DNA of 41,045 bases, taken from the NCBI GenBank assembly GCA_018268195.1, contig JAFDWZ010000045.1:1-41045 (forward strand). Direction: 5' to 3'. The notes under the pieces were generated by a model, which was given only the letters and a program-made list of their open reading frames with translations, was not told the DNA's origin and did no database searches. This DNA comes from Bacteroidota bacterium (GTDB lineage Bacteria > Bacteroidota > Bacteroidia > AKYH767-A > OLB10). The position numbers and the translations under genes were made by a program. Positions 33,503 to 41,045 of the stretch are shown here, piece by piece. The first letter of the stretch is position 1, and the number at the start of each line of letters is the position of its first letter.

Positions 33503-34927
33503 ATGCAACCTGAATTTTTATATAGTCTAAGAACCATAGCGTACATCATCGCTTCAGCAACTTTCATAATCGGCCTTAAGCGAATGGGTAATGCAAAAAC
33601 TGCCCGCAACGGAAATCTGATTGCTGCTGTAGGTATGACCCTCGCTATCATCGCATCTATTTTTATTCATGTAAACAAAACTCCTGAAGGTTATGAAACA
33701 GTTGAAACTCCGGGTTTCATTTATACCCTGATTTTTGCAGCTATCGTCATCGGTACCGTCATAGGATGGCTTACAGCCAAGAAGGTTCAGATGACTAAAA
33801 TGCCTGAGCTGGTATCCATGTTCAATGGTATGGGTGGAGCTTGTGCAGCACTTATAGGATTGATGGAGTTTCATCATAATCTGAATAACACAGGTGCGCT
33901 TATTGCAATTATTTTAGGATTGATTATAGGTAGTGTTTCTTTTTCAGGTAGTATCATAGCATTCCTGAAACTGAATGGCACCATGAACAAACCGATTCGT
34001 TTACCATCGTATAATATTATCAATACAGTGGTAATGATTGGTGTGTTTGCATTTGGTGCACACATGATTTTCAGCGGTACTCAAAGCACCACATTATTGT
34101 ATTTGCTTTTTGCATCCGCATTGGTTTATGGAATTCTGTTTACTATTCCTATCGGTGGTGCAGATATGCCTGTTGTAATTTCTCTTCTCAACTCATTCAC
34201 CGGGCTGGCAGCAGCCTTTGGCGGATTTTTGTACGACAACAAGGTAATGCTTACAGGAGGTATTCTGGTAGGTTCTGCAGGAACTTTGCTTACACTGGTG
34301 ATGTGTAAGGCCATGAATCGCCCTCTGAGCAATGTAATATTCGGAGCTTTTGGCGGTGATTCAGCAGCAGGAGGTAATGGCCCTGATGTAAAAGGTAGTA
34401 TTAAAGATATGTCAGTTGCTGACGTTGCAGTGTTGCTCAACTATTCCAAGAAAGTAGTTATAGTTCCGGGATATGGTTTGGCAGTTGCTCAAGCTCAACA
34501 TATCATTCATGAGTTGGAAGTATTACTTGAAGAGCGCGGTGTGGAAGTGAAATATGCTATTCACCCTGTTGCGGGACGTATGCCGGGACACATGAATGTG
34601 TTGCTTGCAGAAAGTAATGTGGATTATGGTAAACTGGTAGAGATGGACGACATCAATCCTGAATTTGAACAGACAGATGTTGTGTTGGTGGTAGGCGCAA
34701 ATGATGTGGTGAACCCTGCTGCCAAAACAGATCCTTCATCACCAATTTATGGAATGCCCATTCTGGAAGTAGATAAAGCAAAACATATTATTGTAAACAA
34801 ACGATCAATGAATGCCGGATATGCAGGAATTGATAACCTGTTATTTTACGATCCCAAAACAAGTATGCTGTTTGGTGATGCTAAGAAAGTACTTACCGAA
34901 GTGGTGGCAGAGCTAAAAACAATGTAA
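33503..34927 (+). CDS. pntB: NAD(P) transhydrogenase subunit beta
   Basis: 474 residues. About nine membrane helices form the proton channel with subunit alpha, then a soluble NADP(H)-binding domain begins near residue 295. Conserved segments are MFNGMGGACAALIGLME, DMPVVISLLNSFTGLAAAFGG, VIVPGYGLAVAQAQH, HPVAGRMPGHMNVLLAE, DVVLVVGANDVVNPAA and KRSMNAGYAGIDN. The enzyme uses the proton gradient to make NADPH from NADH. Confidence 0.96.
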   Translation: MQPEFLYSLRTIAYIIASATFIIGLKRMGNAKTARNGNLIAAVGMTLAIIASIFIHVNKTPEGYETVETPGFIYTLIFAAIVIGTVIGWLTAKKVQMTKMPELVSMFNGMGGACAALIGLMEFHHNLNNTGALIAIILGLIIGSVSFSGSIIAFLKLNGTMNKPIRLPSYNIINTVVMIGVFAFGAHMIFSGTQSTTLLYLLFASALVYGILFTIPIGGADMPVVISLLNSFTGLAAAFGGFLYDNKVMLTGGILVGSAGTLLTLVMCKAMNRPLSNVIFGAFGGDSAAGGNGPDVKGSIKDMSVADVAVLLNYSKKVVIVPGYGLAVAQAQHIIHELEVLLEERGVEVKYAIHPVAGRMPGHMNVLLAESNVDYGKLVEMDDINPEFEQTDVVLVVGANDVVNPAAKTDPSSPIYGMPILEVDKAKHIIVNKRSMNAGYAGIDNLLFYDPKTSMLFGDAKKVLTEVVAELKTM

Positions 34928-34950
34928 TTGATTGAAATTTTTTCATAGGG

Positions 34951-34980
34951 AAAGGAGCGGTAATTATCGCTCCTTTTTTT
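34951..34980 (+). terminator. Terminator of the transhydrogenase operon
   Basis: Stem AAAGGAGCG (34951-34959), 8-nt loop, stem CGCTCCTTT (34968-34976) leading into a run of T, 24 nt after the pntB stop. Confidence 0.85.
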
Positions 34981-35132
34981 ATTGTCAATCTCGTTAGTTT
35001 GGGTATGAAACAATCGTCAAACAAAATTTCAGAAATGATGAATGTAGGTCAAGAATAAAGTTATAATGATACTTACACGTTAGCAGGCAGGTAATATTAT
35101 TTCTACAAACTTTTTAAATCAAGTTTAAACTT

Positions 35133-35732
35133 TCAAAAACGGTAGCCCATCGTAAAGCTGAATTGTACATTGGGGCTGACAACATCTGTTTCAAAACTGT
35201 TGTATTTATGTCTGTTCTCTTTGTTGGAGTCAAAATATCTCACTCCGATACCAAGGTCCATTCCCATGTACAGATTTTTTGCAATGGTAAGGTTAAGGCT
35301 ATTATTGATCATAAAGCCTAATTGAGTATGGCTTTCACTGTAACTTGTATCTTGATAGGTGTATTGATAGCCATCCCAATAGGATTGAGAGTAAGTGTGT
35401 TTAGCTTTTCCTGAAGCAATATAAAATTGCGGACCAACAGCATAACGCACTACACCCTGATGGGTAGGATATAATTTTATAGTTGGCATGAAATAAAAAA
35501 ATCCCGGGTTACGAAGCGAAAAAGAAAACGGAACTTTTATTCCGATTAAACTGTTATTTAATATCCTTTCATAGTTAAAACCAACGCCAATATCAGATTC
35601 ATTATCCATTGCATCATTGGATATGGCCATCATAGGAGTAAATGTAATTATGTTGTTGCCATATTCAGGTTTGTCCTGACCTTTGGCAGCTCCAGCTATT
35701 GCGAGCAAGATGAATAATGTAAGTCGTTTCAT
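35133..35732 (-). CDS. Outer-membrane beta-barrel-type protein, unknown function
   Basis: About 199 residues from the ATG at 35732, which gives a proper signal peptide (MKRLTLFILLAIAGAAKGQ). The open frame runs upstream to 35837, but that extension has no signal sequence and covers the promoter. The mature part alternates short strands ending in aromatic residues and closes with VQFSFTMGYRF, the C-terminal Phe of outer-membrane barrels. No specific family is recognised; size fits a small 8-10 strand barrel. Confidence 0.7.
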   Translation of the reverse strand: MKRLTLFILLAIAGAAKGQDKPEYGNNIITFTPMMAISNDAMDNESDIGVGFNYERILNNSLIGIKVPFSFSLRNPGFFYFMPTIKLYPTHQGVVRYAVGPQFYIASGKAKHTYSQSYWDGYQYTYQDTSYSESHTQLGFMINNSLNLTIAKNLYMGMDLGIGVRYFDSNKENRHKYNSFETDVVSPNVQFSFTMGYRF

Positions 35733-36043
35733 AAATCTTTTGTATGATTTAATACCGTCAAATTTAGTGAAAATAGTTTTGTTGAACTTTAATATGAAAT
35801 ACCAAAAATAGAGTTTAAAACTCACAAAATAATGCACTTTAAAAAAATGAACCTTATTTGATGAGGATTCTTGTACCGGAATACTTTTAAAATTGTTAAA
35901 GCAAAACTCATCCTGCTGTTAAAGGTGGGTAAGTACCAAAAATAACAGGTCAAAGAAGGGGAGAAGCCAATGTGAATGTTATAGAATTACTTTCAGAATT
36001 AATTTTGAATGTTTAGTTTTGTAAATGACTAAACTGTAGAGCA
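35733..36043. other. Divergent intergenic region with two -7 elements
   Basis: This 311-nt AT-rich stretch separates two divergent genes. On the - strand TAAATTTG at 35759-35766 is a perfect -7 element for the barrel gene, leaving a leader of about 20 nt. On the + strand TAGTTTTG at 36014-36021 serves the E1 gene at 36044; a TTTC at 35991-35994 may be a weak -33. A short dyad, GAGTTTAAAACTC, lies at 35811-35823. I see no gene or RNA. Confidence 0.5.
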
Positions 36044-38470
36044 ATGTCGGAGCAAAAAGCAATTTCAGAGAACGAAAATTTGTCATTTGAAGAGTTTAAA
36101 GACTCGGTTAAAAAAGATTATCTGATTGGTCGTATCAGTAGGGAGACAAGTTTACTGGGGCGTAAAGAAGTACTTACAGGAAAAGCAAAATTTGGCATTT
36201 TTGGAGATGGCAAAGAAGTAGCTCAACTGGCAATGGCGAAATATTTCCGTAATGGTGATTTTCGTTCGGGATATTACCGCGATCAAACGTTTATGCTTGC
36301 CTCAGAGTTATTGACAGTACAGGAAATTTTTGCACAGTTATATGCTCACCCTTCCGTAGAGGCAGAACCTGCAACTGCCGGTCGTGCCATGAATGGTCAT
36401 TATGCTACACGAATGTTAAACGATGATGGTAGCTGGAAAAATCTTACTCAGACAAAAAATTCTTCTGCCGATATTTCACCTACTGCTGGACAGATGCCTC
36501 GTTTGCTCGGCCTTGCATTGGCATCAAAATTTTACCGCAACAATCCAGAATTAAAAGATGAGCGTTATGCTCGTTTTTCTGATAATGGAAATGAAGTGGC
36601 TTTTGGTACCATTGGCGATGCAAGTACTTCAGAAGGATTGTTTTTTGAAACGATTAATGCAGCCGGAGTGTTGCAGGTGCCAATGGTTATGAGTGTATGG
36701 GATGATGGTTATGGTATTTCAGTGCCAAATAAATTTCAGACAACCAAACAAAATATCAGTGAAGCACTTCAGGGTTTTGAGCGTACAGCAGAAAAACCCG
36801 GTTATGTAATTCTTAAAGCAAAAGGTTGGGACTATCCGGGCCTTTGCGAAGTGTATGAAGAAGCTACAGCGCTGGCACGCAAAGAGCATGTTCCTGTGTT
36901 GGTACATGTGCAGGAGATGACACAACCGCAAGGTCATTCAACATCAGGCTCGCACGAACGTTATAAATCAAAAGAGCGACTTGCCTGGGAAGAAGAGTTC
37001 GACTGTCTGAAAAAAATGCGTGAGTTCATGCTGCAATCTGCTATTGCAACAGAAAAGGAACTGGAAGAGATGGATGCAGAAGCCAAAAGAACAGTTCTGG
37101 AAAGTAAACGAAAAGCGTGGGATGCTTTTGTATCAGAAATAAAATCAGAGAAGAATCAGGCATTACAACTTGCCCAACAAGCGATTACCGGAAGTAGCAA
37201 TGGAGTGTTCTTGCAAAAAGAATATGACGATTTTGTTGCTCAATCCGATAGTGAGCGCAGAGATATTGCAACATTTGTGCATCAGGTGCTTTTTATGCTT
37301 CGCACCGAAATATCAGAGGCAAAAACGCGACTTACAGAATGGTTTAACCAATGGAAGGAATTAAATTTTGACCGATATAGTTCTCAGTTATATGTAGAAG
37401 GTGAAGGCAGCGCATTGCGCATTGACGAAGTAAAGGCTGTTTATGATAACGATGCTCCGATGATTGATGGACGAGAAGTTTTACTTTACAATCATGATGT
37501 ATTGTTTAGCCGCTATCCTGAGTATATTGCTTTTGGAGAAGATGTAGGTAAGATAGGAGGAGTAAATCAGACTTTTGCCGGATTGCAGGAGAAATACGGA
37601 GAACACCGTGTATTCGATGTAGGAATTCGGGAAGCAACTATTGCCGGACAAGGAATTGGCATGGCATTACGCGGACTCAGACCATTGGCCGAAATTCAAT
37701 ATCTCGATTACCTGGCTTATGCTATTCAGATTCTGTCGGATGACTTAGCTTGTTTGCGCTATCGTACCAAGGCAGGACAAAAAGCTCCACTCATCATCAG
37801 CACACGCGGGCACCGCCTAGAAGGTATTTGGCATTCAGGATCACCTATGCAGTTTATACTCGGAGCACTGCGCGGTATGTTGGTATTGGTACCACGGAAT
37901 ATGACACAGGCAGCAGGATTTTATAATACCTTGCTTTGTTGTGATGACCCTGCTTTGGTTATTGAGCCATTAAACGGATATCGCCTTAAGGAAAAAAGAC
38001 CATCTAACCTCGGTGACTTCAGAGTGCCTGTGGGCGTACCTGAAATTTTGCAGGAGGGCAACGATGTTACACTGGTAACCTATGGTTCATGTGTGCGCAT
38101 AGCACAGGATGCTATTAAAAAATTGCAGCAATGCGGTATCAACGTTGAGTTGATTGATGTGCAATCACTCATTCCATTTGATATACATCACATCATTTCT
38201 GAATCAGTAGAAAAAACCAATAAAGTAGTTTTCCTTGATGAAGATGTACCCGGTGGCGCAACTGCATACATGATGCAGGAAGTTCTGGAAAAGCAAAAGG
38301 CTTTCGATTATCTTGAAGCACCACCTGTAACCATAACTGCAAAAGCACACCGACCTGCTTACGGAAGTGACGGAGATTATTTTTCAAAACCAAATGCAGA
38401 AGATGTGTTTGATGGTGTGTATAGACTTATGCATTCTGTAAACCCGCAGATGTTTCCTGAAATATTTTAA
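36044..38470 (+). CDS. Fused 2-oxoacid dehydrogenase E1 (alpha-beta) subunit
   Basis: 808 residues joining both E1 subunits of a thiamine-diphosphate 2-oxoacid dehydrogenase. The alpha half (to about 400) has GYYRDQTFMLA, the cofactor stretch GTIGDASTSEGLFFETIN with SVWDDGYGISVP, and HSTSGSHERY. A helical linker follows. The beta half (from about 470) has YIAFGEDVGKIGGVNQTFAGL, FDVGIREATIAGQGIGMALRGLRPLAEIQYLDYL, GHRLEGIWHSGSP and LDEDVPGGATAYMMQEV. It decarboxylates a branched-chain or related 2-oxoacid and hands the acyl group to a lipoyl E2 encoded elsewhere. The fusion is usual in Bacteroidota; the substrate cannot be fixed from sequence. Confidence 0.9.
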   Translation: MSEQKAISENENLSFEEFKDSVKKDYLIGRISRETSLLGRKEVLTGKAKFGIFGDGKEVAQLAMAKYFRNGDFRSGYYRDQTFMLASELLTVQEIFAQLYAHPSVEAEPATAGRAMNGHYATRMLNDDGSWKNLTQTKNSSADISPTAGQMPRLLGLALASKFYRNNPELKDERYARFSDNGNEVAFGTIGDASTSEGLFFETINAAGVLQVPMVMSVWDDGYGISVPNKFQTTKQNISEALQGFERTAEKPGYVILKAKGWDYPGLCEVYEEATALARKEHVPVLVHVQEMTQPQGHSTSGSHERYKSKERLAWEEEFDCLKKMREFMLQSAIATEKELEEMDAEAKRTVLESKRKAWDAFVSEIKSEKNQALQLAQQAITGSSNGVFLQKEYDDFVAQSDSERRDIATFVHQVLFMLRTEISEAKTRLTEWFNQWKELNFDRYSSQLYVEGEGSALRIDEVKAVYDNDAPMIDGREVLLYNHDVLFSRYPEYIAFGEDVGKIGGVNQTFAGLQEKYGEHRVFDVGIREATIAGQGIGMALRGLRPLAEIQYLDYLAYAIQILSDDLACLRYRTKAGQKAPLIISTRGHRLEGIWHSGSPMQFILGALRGMLVLVPRNMTQAAGFYNTLLCCDDPALVIEPLNGYRLKEKRPSNLGDFRVPVGVPEILQEGNDVTLVTYGSCVRIAQDAIKKLQQCGINVELIDVQSLIPFDIHHIISESVEKTNKVVFLDEDVPGGATAYMMQEVLEKQKAFDYLEAPPVTITAKAHRPAYGSDGDYFSKPNAEDVFDGVYRLMHSVNPQMFPEIF

Positions 38471-38511
38471 CTGAGCAGACAGTAAATAAATTTCAAAACC
38501 AGCTATTGCAG

Positions 38512-38862
38512 ATGATTAAAATGTACATAAAACCGGATTGCTCTACATGCAGAACGGCTGTGAAACTGATTGCAGAAAACTCTTCGGAGAAACTAGAAAC
38601 TATTCAGTATCTTGTAAACACGCCCTCTGAAAAGGAAATTGTAGAAATAATTAAAATGCTTGGCATAAAACCTATTGAACTGGTAAGAAAAAAAGAATCG
38701 TTGTATAAGGAAAAATATTTGGGACGCGATATATCAGATAAAGAGTGGATAAAAATTTTGCATAAGCATCCTATACTCATTGAAAGACCTATTGTTATTT
38801 ATCACGACCGCGCCATCATAGGCAGACCCCCTCAGACAATTGTTTCATTTTTAAATTCCTGA
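38512..38862 (+). CDS. ArsC/Spx-family thioredoxin-fold protein
   Basis: About 116 residues from the ATG at 38512 (frame open to a TTG at 38506). The N-terminus MIKMYIKPDCSTCRTAVK holds the CxxC-type pair Cys10/Cys13. IQYLVNTPSEKEIVEIIKMLGIKPIELVRKKE and HPILIERPIVIYHDRAIIGRPPQTI match the arsenate reductase (glutaredoxin-type) family. The catalytic Arg of true ArsC would be that in IERPIV. No ars genes are nearby, so arsenate reduction is only a possibility. Confidence 0.85.
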   Translation: MIKMYIKPDCSTCRTAVKLIAENSSEKLETIQYLVNTPSEKEIVEIIKMLGIKPIELVRKKESLYKEKYLGRDISDKEWIKILHKHPILIERPIVIYHDRAIIGRPPQTIVSFLNS

Positions 38863-38901
38863 AAAATAATCGGGGTTAATTTTTATATCTGTTAAAAGTT
38901 G

Positions 38902-40782
38902 ATGATAAATAAATATTCAATACTTTTTAGTTTTCTTGTTTCAGCCAATGTATTGTTCGCGCAGAATAATTCGCAACTTTATATTCCCCGAAACATTCAG
39001 AAAGCCTATGATTCAGGAACCAGAAATATAAATGGAACCCCAGGACAACATTTCTGGAAAAATTATGCAGAGTATTATATTCAGGTTTCGTTTAACCCCA
39101 AAACACGCAAGATAGAAGGAGAGCAAAATATTATTTACTATAACAACTCACCGGATACATTGCATAAGCTTGTTTTCAGGACTGCACCTGATCATTATAA
39201 GAAAGGAAGTGAGCGAAATAAAAGTGTTGACCCAGAAGATATTGATGACGGATTGAAAATAATTTCACTTTCAGTAAATGCAGAACCTGTAAACATTGCA
39301 GATAATAAAATACTAAAGAGGGAAAGTACTATCGCGGATTTAAAAATCCAACCATTATCACCTCGAGGAGGACGACTGTCCGTTCAAATGAAATGGAGTT
39401 ATACCTTAAACAAAACATCTCATGAACGCACAGGAATGATTGATGATGGCACGGCATTTATAGCTTATTTTTTCCCGCGCATCACTGTGTATGATGACCT
39501 CCAAGGGTGGGATGCATTTCCATATCTCGGGAGACAGGAGACATATTTCGACAATGTTTCTTTCAATGTTTTTATAACAGTACCCGATAATTTTATGGTG
39601 TGGGCAACAGGCGATTTGCAAAATCCTGCTGAAGTGCTGCAACCTGAAATTTTAAAAAAATGGACACAGGCATTAGCATCAGATGTTCCTGTGTTTGTAA
39701 TTGACAGTGCCGATATTGCAAAACGTGCTGTAACATTAAAGAACAAAAAAAATGTTTTTAATTTTAAAACCACAGCGCCTGATTTTGTTTTTGCAGTAAG
39801 CAATCATTATTTATGGCAGATGCGAAATATGGTGGTTGACAGTGTTACGTTAAGGAAGACTGCCATTACTACAGCATTTAATCCTATTCATAAAGATTTT
39901 TATGAGGTGAATGATTTTTCTGCAAAGACTATTCATACCATGAGTTTTGATTTTCCGGGAATACCTTATCCTTACAGCCACCTTACTGTAGTTGATGGTT
40001 TGGATCAGATGGAATATCCTATGATGGTTAATGATAATCCTACTCCTACACGCTTTGACGGTATCACACTCACTACACATGAAATATTCCATCAGTATTT
40101 TCCATTTCTGATGTGCACCAATCAAAGTAAATATGCATTTATGGACGAAGGGTGGGCTACTATCGGTGAATGGTATATCAGTCCGCTGATTGATACAACC
40201 ATTGTGGATGACTATGGCATGCCAAAAACAAATCGCGACATGGGAAAAGACTGGGATGTGCCTATTATTGCTCCAACAACTGAATTGGCGGAGTCAATGT
40301 TTATAAATTGTTATCCCAAACCGGCACTTACATTTTTGTATGTGTGGGATATGCTCGGAGATTCGTTATTCAGAAAATCGCTTCAGCACTATATCATTAC
40401 GTGGATGGATAAAAGCCCTTCACCATGGGACTTCTTTTTTTGTATGAACGAAGCAAGCGGTGTTAACTTAAACTGGTTTTGGAAGGCATGGTATTTTGAT
40501 TTTGGTTTTGCTGATTTATCTATTACAGGAGCTGACAGAACACCCGAAGGCTATAAAGTAACCATTGTTTCTAAAGGAAACAAACCCGTTCCTGTAAATT
40601 TATATGCTACTCTGGCCGATGGCACAGTGCTTAAGCAACATCGTACAGTTGAAGTATGGAAGTCAAATAGGGAAATTGAAGTTGAATTCAGAACAACACA
40701 AAAGGTTAAGGAATTTAAACTGGGTGATGTGTATGACGCTGATGTCAATAAAGCGGACAATATTTTAAAACCTGAGGAGTAG
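38902..40782 (+). CDS. M1 family metallopeptidase (secreted)
   Basis: About 626 residues from the ATG at 38902; a TTG lies just upstream. A signal peptide ends VLFAQ. The N-terminal domain is the M1 beta-saddle (YYIQVSFNPKTRKIEGEQNIIYYNNSPDTLHKLVFR). The zinc site is HEIFH (393-397) with Glu416 in MDEGWA, the HExxH-x18-E pattern of M1 peptidases. The substrate-recognising G-A-M-E-N motif is replaced by VVDGLDQMEYPMM, so N-terminal aminopeptidase activity may be altered. There is no T9SS sorting domain. It is probably periplasmic. Confidence 0.88.
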   Translation: MINKYSILFSFLVSANVLFAQNNSQLYIPRNIQKAYDSGTRNINGTPGQHFWKNYAEYYIQVSFNPKTRKIEGEQNIIYYNNSPDTLHKLVFRTAPDHYKKGSERNKSVDPEDIDDGLKIISLSVNAEPVNIADNKILKRESTIADLKIQPLSPRGGRLSVQMKWSYTLNKTSHERTGMIDDGTAFIAYFFPRITVYDDLQGWDAFPYLGRQETYFDNVSFNVFITVPDNFMVWATGDLQNPAEVLQPEILKKWTQALASDVPVFVIDSADIAKRAVTLKNKKNVFNFKTTAPDFVFAVSNHYLWQMRNMVVDSVTLRKTAITTAFNPIHKDFYEVNDFSAKTIHTMSFDFPGIPYPYSHLTVVDGLDQMEYPMMVNDNPTPTRFDGITLTTHEIFHQYFPFLMCTNQSKYAFMDEGWATIGEWYISPLIDTTIVDDYGMPKTNRDMGKDWDVPIIAPTTELAESMFINCYPKPALTFLYVWDMLGDSLFRKSLQHYIITWMDKSPSPWDFFFCMNEASGVNLNWFWKAWYFDFGFADLSITGADRTPEGYKVTIVSKGNKPVPVNLYATLADGTVLKQHRTVEVWKSNREIEVEFRTTQKVKEFKLGDVYDADVNKADNILKPEE

Positions 40783-40825
40783 CTGAAAGTTAACCTTACA
40801 AAATGTATTTTTGTTGCGCAGAAAT

Positions 40826-40897
40826 GGTCCCGTAGTTCAACGGATAGAATAGAAGTTTCCTAAACTTTTGATAGCAGTTCGATTCTGCTCGGGACTA
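40826..40897 (+). tRNA. tRNA-Arg (anticodon CCT)
   Basis: 72 nt. Acceptor GGTCCCG (40826-40832) pairs with CGGGACT (40890-40896), the first pair being G-U, with discriminator A at 40897. D-stem GTTC/GAAT, anticodon stem GAAGT/ACTTT, loop TTCCTAA with anticodon CCT at 40859-40861, variable loop TGAT, T-stem AGCAG/CTGCT. CCA is not encoded. It reads the AGG codon. Its 3' half is repeated downstream. Confidence 0.9.
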
Positions 40898-41045
40898 CGA
40901 GTAATTTTTTTGAATTACGTTGGTTAATCAGAGTAAACTTTTGATAGCAGTTCCCCGCCAGCACAACAAAAGAAAAAAGGCGGGCAGGGATTCTTGCTCG
41001 GGACTACGAGTAATTTTTTTGAATTACGTTGGTTAATCAGAGTAA
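40861..41045 (+). repeat. Tandem repeat of the tRNA-Arg 3' half plus downstream DNA
   Basis: The unit starts in the anticodon loop (TAAACTTTTGATAGCAGTTC) and covers the rest of the tRNA and 36 nt beyond, 73 nt in all (40861-40933). A second unit runs 40934-41042; the window stops three bases into what may be a third. The second unit carries one extra T and a 35-nt insert at 40954-40988, placed in what would be the T-loop. The copies lack the 5' half and so are not tRNAs. Confidence 0.9.
40954..40988 (+). repeat. GC-stem palindromic insert in the tRNA 3'-half copy
   Basis: A 35-nt insertion opening with CCCGCC (40954-40959) and containing GGCGGG (40979-40984), separated by 19 A-rich bases, then CAGG. 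The same 6-bp stem is used by the hairpin after the CRISPR array (3637-3653). It may be a small dispersed palindromic element. Confidence 0.6.

Noticed and set aside
35733..35837. N-terminal extension of the outer-membrane barrel gene
   Set aside because: It covers a perfect -7 element and would bury the signal peptide, so the ATG at 35732 is used.

Overview
The window looks like chromosomal DNA of a Bacteroidota bacterium, probably of the Sphingobacteriia/Chitinophagia-Flavobacteriia side. The evidence is the AT-rich composition, type IX secretion (T9SS) cargo and machinery genes, two adjacent cytochrome oxidase subunit III genes, a split pntA, and promoters of the Bacteroidota form (-33 TTG/TTTG, -7 TAnnTTTG). 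Both ends lie in repeats (a CRISPR array on the left, a tRNA-derived tandem repeat on the right), so it may be a complete draft contig broken at repeats.

Region 1 (1-10600) is a type II-C CRISPR-Cas locus. A 46-repeat array (47-nt repeat, 29-30-nt spacers) is read on the + strand toward a terminator near 3637-3662. On the - strand follow cas9, a small nucleotidyltransferase gene, cas1 and cas2, tightly packed from cas9 to cas1. A tracrRNA gene with its own promoter lies divergently beside the cas9 start (10512-10597). Points of note are the nucleotidyltransferase between cas9 and cas1, a Bacteroidota promoter built into the ordinary repeats, four left-end repeats in which a GC hairpin replaces the -7 element, three interspersed spacer duplications, and signs that the array grows at its transcription-distal end.

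Region 2 (10800-20660, + strand) is an envelope and T9SS block: an Omp85-like outer-membrane protein, a large PKD-containing T9SS type B cargo protein, a PorP/SprF-like partner, a TPR/propeller/OmpA protein of PorE type, and a soluble TPR hybrid histidine kinase whose ATPase domain lacks a recognisable G1 box.

Region 3 (20673-25016, - strand) is a cytochrome c oxidase assembly cluster (ctaB, two subunit III genes, subunit IV, a Sco protein, a DUF420 protein) preceded by a small membrane-protein gene. Region 4 (25096-29766, +) has a multipass membrane protein and two T9SS type A cargo proteins. Region 5 (29836-31856, -) holds ispH, a metallo-beta-lactamase-fold hydrolase and a small conserved gene. 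Region 6 (32029-34927, +) is the three-gene proton-translocating transhydrogenase operon. Region 7 (35133-40782) has an outer-membrane-type protein, a fused 2-oxoacid dehydrogenase E1, an ArsC-like protein and an M1 aminopeptidase. The window ends with tRNA-Arg(CCT), whose 3' half is repeated in tandem; the second copy is interrupted by a GC-rich palindrome.
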